NCBI GenBank assembly: GCA_005784505.1
Contig: VCAZ01000075.1
Span: forward strand, 790,501 to 854,500
Direction: 5' to 3'
Source of the DNA: Bagarius yarrelli
Taxonomy: Eukaryota > Chordata > Actinopteri > Siluriformes > Sisoridae
DNA length: 64,000 nt
The translations under genes and the position numbers were made by a program. Positions 12,080 to 23,354 of the stretch are shown piece by piece (position 1 is the stretch's first letter; the number at the start of each line of letters is the position of its first letter). Under the pieces are notes generated by a model. It saw nothing but the letters and a program-made list of their open reading frames with translations. It did no database searches and was not told the DNA's origin.

Positions 12080-12755
12080 ATCTTCCAGCTAGAGTTCTGA
12101 CCTTTTAACTAGCTTTCCCCCATTTTGTATAATATAGTCAAGTTACTCCGGTAATCAGGGACAAATCAATTATGTGAATCATAACAGCAACATTCTTTCT
12201 GATTACATTCAGTTCTGCACCAATGTCAATGACAATGGTGTGTGTCAGTGTTTACTGTGAGAGACAGAGAGACAGAGAGAGAGAGAGATGTGCAAAGATG
12301 CTCAAGAAGATAGCCGTAACCTCAATCCTGACCTTCCTTTAAATCAATGAGCTGCCTCGCTTCATTACTTTACATAATGTATTAAATCATTTTTATTTGT
12401 GTCACAGGGGGCGTGAAATCAATCTGTAAAACGCAGGTATGTGTGTAGGGATGATTGCGGCGCTAACAGAAATGTAGCTACCAAGAGAGAAAGAGCGAGA
12501 GCTTGCTAATTTGCTAATGGAACAATTGTCTTTGCGTAGTGATCATGATTCATAGAGGACACTTGGGGCTTGGATAAAATGAAACGAGATAAAAGAAAGA
12601 CAGGAAAAAAAAAAAAAAAACCAACAAAAAAAAAGCATTTCAGCCGCCGCCGCTTAGATGCTTCAGCAAACTGTTAAAAACAAATGGTGGAATGTAATAC
12701 GCTTGGTTGCTATTCATTTTCATTAGGCAATGTAAACGTCTACTAAAAATGGAAG
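12080..12755. other. Unique stretch with small simple repeats
   Basis: Holds a GA run (12261-12289) and A runs (12605-12620, 12627-12634); otherwise nothing recognised. Confidence 0.5.
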
Positions 12756-12759
12756 CATT

Positions 12760-12928
12760 CCCTGCATTTGGTAGGCGCTTTTATCGCTTTTTTACCAGTC
12801 TGAGCAGTTGAGGAACAAGGGCCTTGTTCTGGAACCCAGCAGAGGCAGCTTGGTGGTGCTGGGAACTAAACCCACAAGCTTATGATAAGCAGTCCAACAC
12901 CTCTAACAACTGAGCTACTACTTCATTA
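12760..12928 (-). mobile_element. tRNA-derived SINE
   Basis: CATTTGGTAGGCGCTTTTAT, GGGCCTTGTTCTGGAACCCA, GCTTGGTGGTGCTGGGAACT, AGCAGTCCAACACCTCTAAC and ACTGAGCTACTACTTC. Confidence 0.85.
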
Positions 12929-13164
12929 GTAACCAGTGACCACATGACCTTGAAAGCTAGGACAGGTTTACTGATGCATCTGTGTGATAATGATAATGTC
13001 TAGCTAAGTAGCTGGTGTTCTAGCACAGTATGTTACGGCGCATTAGCTGTTAAAGTAGCTGCTAAGTAGATTTGCTTGCTTTCAGATCTTGATCTCGACT
13101 TTAAAGCAGGATCAATCTGTTAAATCCTATAGATGAACAGCTAGTATGTACATGTAAAAAAATG

Positions 13165-13385
13165 TTTGCCTCCATTGCCTTGAGCTGCAATCTGGAGTAA
13201 GCGGTACGAGCCGTATCTTTGCTCGGTCTTGCAGTGTTTCGAGGGTTTTCTCAGGGTTCTTCCGGGTTCCTCCTGCTAGTCCAAATAATTGGCAGCTTTA
13301 AATTGTCTTTAGTATGTGAATAGGTGCGCAAGTGTGTTTGTGTCCTGTGATAGGTTTATAACCCGCTCACGCTCCCCTGAGGTAA
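13165..13385 (+). mobile_element. Degraded copy of the ATTCATTC-tail SINE family
   Basis: CGAGGGTTTTCTCAGGGTTC, CCGGGTTCCTCCTGCTAGTC, TTAAATTGTCTTTAGTATGT and GTGTCCTGTGATAGGTTTAT correspond to the central block of the 7.56-kb copy in the opposite orientation. Confidence 0.65.
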
Positions 13386-13904
13386 AATTCCTCCATGTTC
13401 TTTACGATTCTGGACAGCAGATATAGATGGCCATCCAAATGCACCACCTTTAATCCCAATCCGGTTCTTGATGTCTAGACATGTAAAACTCAATCTTGTG
13501 TGCGCTGAGACTCGATAGTCACGGATTGCAAAGAACCCATGGAAAATACTGGAACAAAAAGTAAACACCACTGTTTGCTTTTCTATTTCCTCATCTCTTT
13601 CTTTTTTCTTACTCCTCTGTTTACAATCCTGACCCTATGAACCTGTAGTCTTTTTCGGTCCTACATTGCCTGGGTTTCTATTAATCTTCTTCTCTCTTCC
13701 ATGATTTCGGGGGGGGGTTTTGGTGCAAACACCCGTGTTTAATTTATTCCTCTTGTGATGTGTTTGGAGTGACTGTTGCCACAATCCTGATGTTTTTTTT
13801 GCTCATTTGCATGCATACACCAAAGGTAAAATATGTAACCTGTTGCCTAACAATAAACTACACCTTAATTTTCTTTAATCTTTATATATTATCAGTTTAT
13901 TTCC

Positions 13905-13985
13905 TGGTCTAGTCTTTAAGGTGTTGGACTAGATCATAGGTTTCATTTCCAGCACCACCAAGCTGGAAATGAAACCTATGAAAAT
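13905..13985 (+). mobile_element. SINE head fragment rearranged into a perfect hairpin
   Basis: TAAGGTGTTGGACTAGATCA and TTTCCAGCACCACCAAGCTG are the tRNA-derived head. The normal continuation (a '..gccactgctgggcccc' block) is replaced by an exact reverse complement of the preceding 20 bases. Confidence 0.7.
13934..13981. repeat. Perfect 20-bp inverted repeat with 8-nt loop
   Basis: Arm 1 TCATAGGTTTCATTTCCAGC (13934-13953), loop ACCACCAA, arm 2 GCTGGAAATGAAACCTATGA (13962-13981): twenty of twenty bases pair. It looks like the product of a replication template switch inside the SINE. Confidence 0.95.
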
Positions 13986-14084
13986 AGGGACGTGAAGCTC
14001 CATAACCAGCTTGCTGAAATAAAACTGATACCTTAAATTCGCCACTATTTACAAAATGATGGTCATTAAGAGAAAAAAAGATGT

Positions 14085-14265
14085 ATTTGTTTGGAATTGT
14101 TTGCCTTTAATAATAAGACAGAGAGAAATAAACCTGGGGGTGGGGTGGATGAGGGTTGGGTTTGGTAGGAACGGAAAGGACCCAAGCCAGAAACGAACCC
14201 GGGTCGCCGGAGAGCAACCGCACGTGGGTGTTGGCACCTTAACCCGCTACACCGCAACACCCTTA
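14085..14265 (-). mobile_element. Second tRNA-like SINE family
   Basis: TTTAATAATAAGACAGAGAG, a G-rich centre, AACGAACCCGGGTCGCCGGA (B-box in reverse) and TTGGCACCTTAACCCGCTAC (A-box side). The copy at 19395-19545 shares the TTAACCC..CTAC end and the layout. Confidence 0.6.
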
Positions 14266-14430
14266 TCCAGAGCGACTTACATTTATCTCTCTTTTTTGTA
14301 CAACTGAGCAATTGGAGTTTGGTGCCTTGCTGAGAGGCCCACAGTGGTGGATTGGTGGTGCTGGGATTCGAACCCTGGTCTTTCTGGTATCAGTCCAACA
14401 CCCTAACCACTAAGCCACTACGTCTCCCAA
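14266..14430 (-). mobile_element. tRNA-derived SINE
   Basis: CTTATCCAGAGCGACTTACA, CAACTGAGCAATTGGAG, GGTGCTGGGATTCGAACCCT, AGTCCAACACCCTAACCACT and AAGCCACTACGTCTCCC. It directly abuts the second-family SINE before it. Confidence 0.88.
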
Positions 14431-14464
14431 ATGCATTATTAATACAGTAAAAAAAAAAAATTCT

Positions 14465-14610
14465 GTTACTCTGCTGATTGGAAGAACATGGCCCCAATTC
14501 CCAACACCACCAAGTTACCACTGCTGGGCCCTTAAGTACAGCCCTTAACCCTTAACTGCCTTGCTGAATTTAAAATGAAATAAATGTAAGTTGCTCTGTA
14601 TAAGTGCATG
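14465..14610 (+). mobile_element. tRNA-derived SINE, opposite orientation
   Basis: Head-first: CCAACACCACCAAGTTACCA, CTGCTGGGCCCTTAAGTACA, then the tail AAATGTAAGTTGCTCTGTAT. Confidence 0.82.
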
Positions 14611-14614
14611 TGCC

Positions 14615-15270
14615 AAGACCCAGAAATGCCTAATTAAACATTTGTCCTTTTCTAGTCTTATTAAGGTAATGCACAAAATCCAACCATATGCTGACATGGA
14701 TTCTGTTTAGCTATCCAAAAAAAATCTACATGAAAAGGATTTTCCTCTTAGGACTTTTATTACAAGAGCAAAACTTCTCACACGACTGGAATAACCATGA
14801 AAACAACACAAATCCCTGGTGATCCTCCGACTTGTGAGGTAATCCTTCACAAACTGTTTTGCATGTCTCCCGTTTGACACTTTGCCAAGCTTGATCGTGC
14901 AGGAGCTGGAAAGCGTTGTGCGTCAGTGCTTTGCCGTAGTTACCTTTTAAATTGGTCTCTTCTGATTGAGCTGTAATTACAAAGACAAAGGAGATGCGAA
15001 GTGTGTCCTGTATGTAAATTCGAGCGCGCTCTGTCAGAAGTATGAGTAGGTTAGTGGCTTTGCTATCTGAGGCACTCTGAACTTGCCTCTTGTTGTGACT
15101 CCTGCATTGGTGTGCACATCTACACACACACAATGTTCTGTATTGTGAGAAAAATGGCTTATTACACTATATTGTATCATGTCATTAATGTAAGATGTGA
15201 TGGAACCATGAATTCTATAGCATGGTTTGTAATATTATCTCACACAACAGTTCTTCCTCAGCTAGCTGAA
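14615..15270. other. Low-repeat stretch with possible conserved block
   Basis: The 135-residue open frame on the minus strand (14726-15133) has no recognisable domain. The block 14940-15090 is listed as a finding. No gene is called. Confidence 0.45.
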
Positions 15271-15274
15271 GCAC

Positions 15275-15692
15275 ACCGATCTAAAACATCTTTATTTGTT
15301 ATAGCATTCCATTATTCTTTCACTGGAACTAGGAGACTCAAAACACTGTTTCAGCATGCCAACGGCCCTGTGCACAAAGCTCCTGAGCTCCATAAAGACA
15401 TGCTGTGTTCTGGTTGGAGTTAAAGAACTAGAGTGTCCTGCACATAGCCTTGACTCTGACTCAACCCCTAAACGAAAGAGCCTAAGCACCCTTGGGACAA
15501 ACTGGAACATCCCGACTGAACCCCAAGACCTCCTCACCTCGACATTAGATTCTGATGTCACTAATACTATTGTTACTGAATGAACAAAAAGTCACACAAT
15601 ACAATCTATTGGAAATCTTGCAGAGAAGTGTAAAGGTTATTACAGAAGGAACAGTGAGCTGGACTGGCTGGTCAGATGTCTTAATACTCTTT
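15275..15692 (+). mobile_element. Tc1-related relic with transposase fragment
   Basis: Contains TTCAGCATGCCAACGGCCCT, coding QHANGPVHKAPELHKDM, a decayed version of the Tc1 'QHDNAPVH' catalytic block, followed by ELECPAHSLDSDS (family: 'ELECPAQSPDLNP'), NTIVTE and KCKGYYR-like blocks. It ends TGGTCAGATGTCTTAATACT, the usual right-end motif. Stops interrupt it. Relatives in this window: 1.54, 22.98, 25.6, 26.2 (minus), 33.3 and 59.0 kb. Confidence 0.75.
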
Positions 15693-15699
15693 TCTTTTT

Positions 15700-17300
15700 C
15701 TTTTTTTCCAAATACAGAGGTACCTTGACTTACGAGTGCCCCAACGACTTTGAGTTGCGAGCTAAAATTCGGGTTTAAAACACTACTCCTTTAAGATGCT
15801 GTCTATACAATTAAAATATTGTACAGTGAATATCAAATGATTGCAAGTAGAAGGAAAAAAAGGAAAAATTTATCCAGAATCAAGAACAGTTTTGCGAAAT
15901 GATATTAATGCAGAGGAAATGATATTGATGTAATATTTAACCAATGCTCAGAAAGTGGAAAATGGAAGCAAAGTATCTCCCAGGAGTGATATCTGGTATC
16001 TTGGTGCCAGACGTGCCCGAGAATGTAGAAATGAGAGCAGACTAATGTTTGCTTCTGATGAAAAAAAAAAAAAATCTTGCCTAGATACATACACATGCTG
16101 CTTTGTGCCATATCAGATGTATGCTAGATCCAAATCACACTCATACTGTAGGATCCACCCTGAGATCATCATGTTGTGCATTTCCACTTGTCTCCATAAA
16201 TACCTGTGCTTAACCATCTAGAAAACGCTTACACGGCTCGCATATATTACCGATATCCATGGATGCCTTTATTACAGCTTATTTTCAACATTTATTTGCC
16301 AGTTATACAAGTGTGGTGGCAGTAGCTTAATATTTTTCCACCCACCAACCAATTAAGCTTTTAATAGCTCATCTAACACCTCCCGTCTGTCTGTGAACCC
16401 GATGCTAATGAATATGCATTACCACTACCGTGTATTAATTAAAGCATGTGCTAATATACAAGGCTCATTACTGTGACAGTATCCTTATTCGCGAATGAAA
16501 GAAAAAAAAAAAGTAATGACTGTGCCTATGTTAACACAGTTACGCACAAAAACCCAGTACAGGATCTCATATTAAAACAGGGTTCAACCAACCCAAAATA
16601 CCAGCATCAGGAATATTTTTTTTTGTTTGTCACAATATTTTTAACTGGGTTACAAACTCCTCTCCTGTTAATCAAATGAACGAGTTTCGGGAAGTTCTTG
16701 ATTTATGATCTCGCCCCAGGATATTGTTTTATCATCCTAGCCGAATACAGAGCTGTAAGATTTTGCATCAGGGACCTGTTTATATCCCTGAGCTAGTGTG
16801 TTCCAAAAATATTGTTCGATCTGCAGCTTCCTGAGATTCAAGATCAACCAACTAAGCAGGAGCCACACTCATACTTCAGACCTGCTAACCTATATTACAT
16901 TTCCCAACATTTAGCTTTCTCTATTGTGGTTCTTATAGTGTAGTAGCTCCCACCATTGCCACATGTTAAAGGATTGTAATAAGAAGGAAAGACCAGGCCA
17001 AATCTGTTTGCGGTTGAATATCCGTCTATGGATAAAGATGACCTTTAAAGAATCCTATTAAATTTGGTAAACTAACTGGGTTCCTGATTAAACCTTAAAT
17101 AATTAAGTACTGCAATTAACAAGACAAATTCAAATTAAACTACTGCCACTTCCTGGTATGGCAACTAACATCCCTTTACCAAAGCACAAGACATCCATGC
17201 ATCTCTGGTGTGTTTTAATATTGAATTAAGGCAACGCAAAACCTTGGTTGGTACTAGTTCTTTTTTTTTTTTTTTTAGTTTAGATTTGCTTGGTGTGTGT
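15700..17300. other. Unique AT-rich DNA
   Basis: A runs at 16060-16072 and 16500-16511 and a T run at 17263-17276; nothing else recognised. Confidence 0.5.
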
Positions 17301-17304
17301 CTTT

Positions 17305-17495
17305 AGGGGGGCAGGGTAGCCTAGGCTTTTCTCCTGTCAACAGAAGGTTGTAAGTTCAAATCCCATAAAGCCAGTGGTTGACAGAAGTGAGCCTGCATAG
17401 AAAGTGGCGTTTTTCAAGCTGGATCCTTAAGCAAGTCCCTTATCCCCTTCCTTAGAGGGTACCCAGAATGACCTAGTGCGCTCAACCAGAACTTT
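17305..17495 (+). mobile_element. Probable tRNA-like SINE of another subfamily
   Basis: GGGGCAGGGTAGCCTAGGCT (A-box-like), GGTTGTAAGTTCAAATCCCA (B-box-like) and CTGGATCCTTAAGCAAGTCC. Confidence 0.6.
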
Positions 17496-17499
17496 ATTG

Positions 17500-17950
17500 T
17501 CCTTGTGGAATGGGCATCAGGATATTTGACAGATAAAATAATACACCAGAATAGATTCCTGGCAGTTCTTCTCAGTAAAGAGTTTGTCAGGTATCAGAAA
17601 TATGAACTGGAGAAACTTTTGTTGTTTTCTTTTCGGACCTGGCTTGGGCCTCAACTAATGAGCAAATTCAGTCTGAAATGGTCTTTCCTTCTCAAGACTC
17701 AGGAAAGAAAAGGAAATTTTAAATCATTGCACCTCATCTCTGGCTGGTGTAGGACTTCTGCTTTGCCTGACATCTGGATGGTTGATGGGTAATGCTTTGT
17801 ACCTGCCTTGTCAGGTCCTACTAGTGTCTGCAGTGTGCCAGGAAGTGCTATAACTGTTACTCTGGAGCTAATATTAGAATTTTTAAAAACTGGGATCTAA
17901 TATTTGTATGTTTATGTCCTAATGTGATAGGAAAATATCTTTTAAACCAA
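17500..17950. other. Unique DNA with one open frame, no gene recognised
   Basis: A 95-residue plus-strand open frame (17505-17792) lacks recognisable motifs and starts next to a SINE. Confidence 0.4.
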
Positions 17951-17954
17951 ATCT

Positions 17955-18115
17955 AAACATTTACAGTTTAAGCATTTGTCAGACTCCCTAATCTAAAGAG
18001 ACTTACAATTATCCTCTTTTTATATCCAACTAAGACGTTAAGAGTTGAGGGCCTTGCTCAGTGGGCCATCAGTGGCAGCTTGGTGGTACTGGGAATTGAA
18101 TCCAAAATCACGATG
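17955..18115 (-). mobile_element. tRNA-derived SINE
   Basis: AGCATTTGTCAGACTCCCTA, GAGACTTACAATTATC, GAGGGCCTTGCTCAGTGGGC and GCTTGGTGGTACTGGGAATT. Confidence 0.82.
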
Positions 18116-18119
18116 CTAC

Positions 18120-19390
18120 TATTTTGTTTTAAATTGCTATTAAAAACATTTGTTATTGCCTGGAAGGAGGGAAATGAGAGTTTCATTTAAAATTTCACAT
18201 TCTGGGTACTGGATAACTAACACAGTGGAGTAACGAGTTCTTATAATCGAGATACTAAGAAATTCTCAAAGCAGAAAGAACCAAATAATGATTTGACCTG
18301 AAGCGACTTAGTCCAGACTGTGAGTCGCTGCTTGGTTCTTTCCTGTCATCGTCTCAATTACCCTTCTTTTTATTAAGCAGGACATGGCTAACCATTTCAA
18401 AAAGGACCAAATGTAACAGTTTAAATCCAGAACAAACTAATTTTACACTATAGACCACTGTTGAGAATTAAATAGGAAGTAAAATAGCCTGGTTAAAGTT
18501 CTGAGCCAGGGATTAAGTTTTTTAACTCCCTTTCTTCTATACGTTTTTTTTTTATATCATAGCATTGTGCCGTAGGTCTGATCGCATGCAGGTTATTTGA
18601 TCTGTCTCTTTCCAAGGGTGTCATCTTTTATGAATGTAATCTATTGTTGTCCCTGTGCATAGGAAATCCAATCTCTGGGAAAACAGTCACGATGCCACCT
18701 GTGACACATCATGTGTTATGAAGTGTCTAAAGCGCTGAGATTCCCTCGCTCTGGTAATTAAATCGCTATGTTTAAGCAAGCGTCTGGTTTTAAATGTAGG
18801 TAAGTGTGACACAATAATCAGTCATTTTTCTATATTTCAGTTCCTCTGTATGTACAATAAGAGGACTGATTATGCAGTGGGGCCCCCAGGAAATTTGGGG
18901 GCCACATCAAATATTGGGGTGGCAAACCAAAAAAAAATCATCATCTTCTCGGGTGGTGCCAATCTACAGTCTTTTTTGGCAGCTGGAGCAGGTGCATGTT
19001 TTTTTATTGTGTTTAATCATGCTAGCAGCCACGGCCACTTATTGGGACCACCCCTGTGATCATAGCGATGATCTTGGTGGACCTTCCAGTATACATTGTT
19101 GGATTACATGGTGGAGAACATCTATTAATTGACAATCTATGAATCCTATTTTCGTTTTTTTTTTCTCTCATGATATTTTGCACAGCTTTTATAAGCCACA
19201 AAATTATCTAACTAACTCATGCCGTGTGAGATAAATATACACCCAACAGTGACTTTCCTTCCTGTGAAAATCATCACTACAGTCAGTATTACTAGATAGA
19301 GCAAAATGCACCAAATTACACAGAATTGCTGCTTAAAAAAAGAATTGCATTAAAACAATTAGATCGAAAGAGCCAGTTTAAAGGGTATTT
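18120..19390. other. Low-repeat stretch
   Basis: No gene recognised. Two overlapping open frames at 18850-19132 lie in GGGGCC/TGGGGTGG-type text that may be an old repeat. The block at 18650-18790 is listed as a finding. Confidence 0.45.
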
Positions 19391-19394
19391 TTTA

Positions 19395-19547
19395 AAAACA
19401 TATTTCTGGACATTTTGCCTTTATTGATAGGACAAAGATAAAATGGGGAGAGAGGGAGGTGGGACTGAAATTGACTCGGAATTGAACGAGTCGCAACGGT
19501 GCATGAAATCTGGTGCCTTAACCCACTTCACTACGGCTTTTTAAATT
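19395..19547 (-). mobile_element. Second tRNA-like SINE family
   Basis: TTTATTGATAGGACAAAGAT, AATGGGGAGAGAGGGAGGTG, GGAATTGAACGAGTCGCAAC and GGTGCCTTAACCCACTTCAC, as in 14085-14265. Confidence 0.6.
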
Positions 19548-19552
19548 TAAAG

Positions 19553-19862
19553 TTCATTCATTCTCTAATTCATCTTTTATACCCGCTTATTCCCTAATTT
19601 GGGGTCAAGGGGATCTGCTGGAGTCTCTGAAAAGGCGAAAGGCAGGAGGGATACGCCCTGGACAGGTTACCAATCCATCACAGGGCCACACACACACTCA
19701 CACTTACTCCTATGGGCAATTTTAGAATCACCAAACAATCTAAAATACATGTTTCTGGACTGTGGGAGGAAACCGGAGAACCCGGAGTAAACCCACACAA
19801 ACACATGCAAAACTCCACACAGAAAGGCCCCAGTACTAACCACTAAGCCACCATGCTGTCAA
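19553..19862 (-). mobile_element. ATTCATTC-tail SINE family, nearly complete
   Basis: TTCATTCATTCTCTAATTCA, TATACCCGCTTATTCCCTAA, GGGGATCTGCTGGAGTCTC, ATGTTTCTGGACTGTGGGAG and GGAGAACCCGGAGTAAACCC, with a decayed tRNA-like end. Confidence 0.78.
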
Positions 19863-19864
19863 AT

Positions 19865-20885
19865 TGTATCAGTTGCGATAAATTTGCATTACTCTATCAT
19901 CGAGAGATCACAAATTCTATTCTAAGTCCATCTGCAGTTTGGGAGTCAAGAGACTTCCAATTGGCTGTGTGTTCCTTTACCATCCCGTCAGACGTTTTTA
20001 AGATTATGTATATGCAAAAGAGGGTGAATTGGTATTGTGTGAGATCTTGGTGGTGGTTATGAATTAGTGGGTGACCAAATTAGAAAGTCTGAAATGAATT
20101 CGGTCAAGCAAAAGCCTACATTTTTTAATTAAAAGGACAGTCAGTCCAAACAAATACTTAGCATGTTTATGTTGTGCCCAACATTAAACAGGTGTGTAAG
20201 AAGGTGTGGTGCATGGTGTCTTACTCAGGGTAACTTTAAACCAAGGATTTTTCGGATAGGCTTCTGATCTAACACAACCTTGAATAGGATATAGCACATC
20301 CTTAAAAATGGATGAAAGACAATCGGTTGCTTATCTTTTGGGTTTTTTTTCCTGAGGTTTTACCATAGGACTTGTTCTTTTACAATCAGATTTAAGTTGT
20401 ATATATGATGCAGTAAAGACAAAAGAGTTTTACACAGCCACATATTTTATTTCTATCCATCTCACACATGCACCTGTCCGGCAAGGACGAGAGTCTGATA
20501 AACTACCATCCATATCCTCCACAACCTCCTTCTTCCACTGCTGGTGCCATAAATTACACTAATTCCACCCAGGCAGTCATTCAGTAACATCAAGCCAGCA
20601 AGACCTACTGCAAATTGATTTTAACTCCAGTTCCTCTGAGCACTGGTACAGAGAGAATCAGAAAAAGATTAAAACCCAAAACAGCCCCAGTGGTTAGATA
20701 CAACACAGAATCTGTGTATAAAATACAGTACATTTAGTTTGATCCCACTAGAAGGCAAACATAACGGCTGACGCTGTGGCGCATGGGAAGGAGATCAGAC
20801 TGGTTGAAATATGACTTCCTGATTGGCTGCAGGTGCTTCACGTGATCAAAGATTAGATAATCAGATATTGACAAAATATAAATAC
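19865..20885. other. Unique AT-rich DNA
   Basis: Nothing recognised on either strand. Confidence 0.5.
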
Positions 20886-20894
20886 AAATTGGGA

Positions 20895-20998
20895 AGTGAT
20901 CGCAAAGGTGTTGGACTATTGATCACCAAGCTGCCACTGTTGGGCCCGTAAGCAAGACCCTTACTATTCAATTGCTCAGTTGGATAAAGGCATTGTAC
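20895..20998 (+). mobile_element. tRNA-derived SINE fragment
   Basis: AAAGGTGTTGGACTATTGAT, CACCAAGCTGCCACTGTTGG, GGCCCGTAAGCAAGACCC and TTGCTCAGTTGGATAAAGGC. Confidence 0.75.
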
Positions 20999-20999
20999 A

Positions 21000-21600
21000 G
21001 GCATATAAAATAAACCTGAATTTGTCACAGCGTTTCTGGAGCGGAGAGGATTAAGAGTAGGGTTGCCACCATTTATACACAAACAAGGGGCGCCTGCCAC
21101 AGCGGGGGGCCACATGCCTCGGGGCGATGATAATAACAGGCCCGATTAAGTGCTAGTCAACATTTTAGATCAACCAATCATAACCGTGTGATCCTTTGAT
21201 CAACAATTTAAATTGTATTTAACCATATTTTATTTTCTACACTTTATTCTGTATCTTATATACATCCTATATTAACAATCGATAGATCTTAAATATAATC
21301 TACATTAGAGCTGAAAAAAAATAATAAATCACATATTCTCCCACATCACACTCTAGTCAAATGGTCAGAATACTGATGACATCATTAGAGTTCCTATTCA
21401 GCTATTAGTAATAAGCTATTATTTTAATGTTGTCATTAGTGAAGCTTTGATGCACACCATAAGCAACGAGAAATGAAGCATTACGAGAGCTCTTTAGAAA
21501 TGCAGGTATTGTGTACTATAACACGTGCAGTTCATTGCTATTGGTATGATAGGGTGCAGAATAATTCGCTATAATTTTAAAAAAATTACAATACAATGCC
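21000..21600. other. AT-rich DNA, nothing recognised
   Basis: No coding, RNA or repeat signal beyond AT richness. Confidence 0.5.
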
Positions 21601-21604
21601 AAAC

Positions 21605-22005
21605 AAGCCAAGTCACGTCACGACACAATGAAAACAAACCAATGCGTAAAAGAAACGAGCTGCAACGCAAGAAAAACAACATGCAGCTTGGTTCTGTTGG
21701 GTTGTGGCTTGTTTCCAGTGGTTTGTGACTTGTTAGTGTTGCGTTGCACCACAAGAGAAACAAGCCATCGTGCAACAAAAACAAACCACAATGCAACGGA
21801 AACAAGCTGCAAGGAAACAAAATCGAGGACCAACGGAAACAGGCCACAACACAACAGAAACAAGTCGCAACACAACAAAAACAAGCCAGAATGCAATGGA
21901 AAAAGTTGCAATGCAATGGAAGCATACCACAAAATGCAGCAGAAACAAGCTGCAGGGCAACAAAATGAAGACACCACACAACAGAAACAAGCCAAAATAG
22001 AACGG
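21605..22005. repeat. 21-bp minisatellite with an inverted internal block
   Basis: Units resemble AAACAAGCCACAACACAACA plus G. They are forward from about 21605 to 21685 and 21750 to 22005. Between them (about 21686-21745) the units read in reverse (GTTGGGTTGTGGCTTGTTTC). Long open frames rich in Phe/Cys/Leu (minus) or Gln/Asn/Thr (plus) follow from the repeat and are not genes. Confidence 0.88.
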
Positions 22006-22009
22006 AACA

Positions 22010-22970
22010 TAAATGATGGAGATTTGGATCTAATGTTATGGCTCTCGGTGCGCCTTAATTGATTTTTCACTGGGACTGGAGTCAAGGGAGGCACTCGTTT
22101 ACAACTGGTTTGCATTTGCTTTGATAGGAAGGAGAACCCACTACATCCTTAGGTGACCAGGGTTGCTTGTTATCTTTTGCAAGAACTGTTGCTTTTGCCT
22201 AACTTTCTATTTTGATCCCCATTAGCTAATCAGTTAAATGCTAGGGTTGCCATTTCCACCGTTTATCTACTTAAATATGTGCTTTTTTTCTTAGTTTGGC
22301 ATAAATTGTCCTCATCAAACATGATAATAAGGAGAGGATTGGTCTCTTCTACTGACCAATGCTGGATTGGGCTCTTGGTCCAGTACTAACTTGCACAGTG
22401 ACTTCCTAGATAATGAGGAGCTTTTTTTTTTAAAGAAAAAAAGTATCTGCAACTGAATTCCTCTTCTGCCTCTGCTGAGGCTATTTTTCAACAAGTATTA
22501 ACTTTTTTCAAAATCTTTCCGAGCTCAAATCTGCTGGAAAGCATTAAATAATAAATGCAGTTTTGAAGGATTTATATGTTCGGACATACAAACGATGAAA
22601 ATCCGTGGTGTGGGGATCTCTTGTTGCACCTTTCTCTCTTGTGTGTGTGCCAAGAAAATCCCAGATTCCAAATTCCAGACATGATGAAAGAAACCTCACA
22701 TGCCAGTCAAAACATAGATTAGATACTACAAAACAAACCCTTGTAACCTGGTGTCACTAATACCCAAGAGTTTGTGTGTACATGTGTTTGTGTGTGTGCA
22801 CGCATTTTTAAAAGTTGTGCATGTACTTTGTCTTTTGACTTAGAAATGTGTAGGCCAGGAAACATACAATCACCTGAGACAGTGTGTTTCTGTGTGTATG
22901 TATTTATGTGCGTGTGTGTGTGTGTGTTTTTTAAGAAGTAGAAAGTGGGTTTAATCTGACGCAACATACA
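22010..22970. other. Low-repeat stretch
   Basis: A small TG-rich patch at 22775-22800 and a TG run at 22910-22927; nothing else recognised. Confidence 0.5.
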
Positions 22971-22974
22971 ATTG

Positions 22975-23350
22975 AAATGTTCAAATTAGATCTACCAAAA
23001 GTTTGTGGACATCTGACCATCATACCTGATGTGTGTTTTCATACTAAACAACTCGCACAGTTGTCTATAATGTCTTTGGATTTTTTTTTTTTGAGAGACC
23101 CAAACACTGTTTCTGCATGACAAAACCCCTGAGCTTCATGAAGACATGATGTGTTTCTGATTGGAACACTGACTCCGTCTCAACCCCTTTAAACTAAAAC
23201 TTTTGACTGAAGTGAAATACTGACTGCACCACAGATCTCCTCACCTCAACATTAGTGTCGGATCTCACTAATACTATTGTGGTTAAATGAACAAATCCAA
23301 ATCTAGTGTAAAGCCTTTCCAGAAGTGTGGAGGTTATTATAGAGGCGGTA
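22975..23350 (+). mobile_element. Tc1-related relic
   Basis: Starts CCAAAAGTTTGTGGACATCT and carries the same blocks as the 15.3-kb copy: AACACTGTTTCTGCATGACA, AGCTTCATGAAGACATGATG, CACTAATACTATTGTGG and CAGAAGTGTGGAGGTTATTA. It is degraded and lies immediately upstream of the separate Tc1 transposase relic at 23355. Confidence 0.75.
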
Positions 23351-23354
23351 TACA

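Noticed and set aside
14726..15133. 135-residue minus-strand frame
   Set aside because: No domain recognised and ordinary AT-rich codon use.
21569..22115. Cys/Phe/Leu-rich 136- and 165-residue frames resembling membrane proteins
   Set aside because: They arise from the 21-bp minisatellite; both strands are open.
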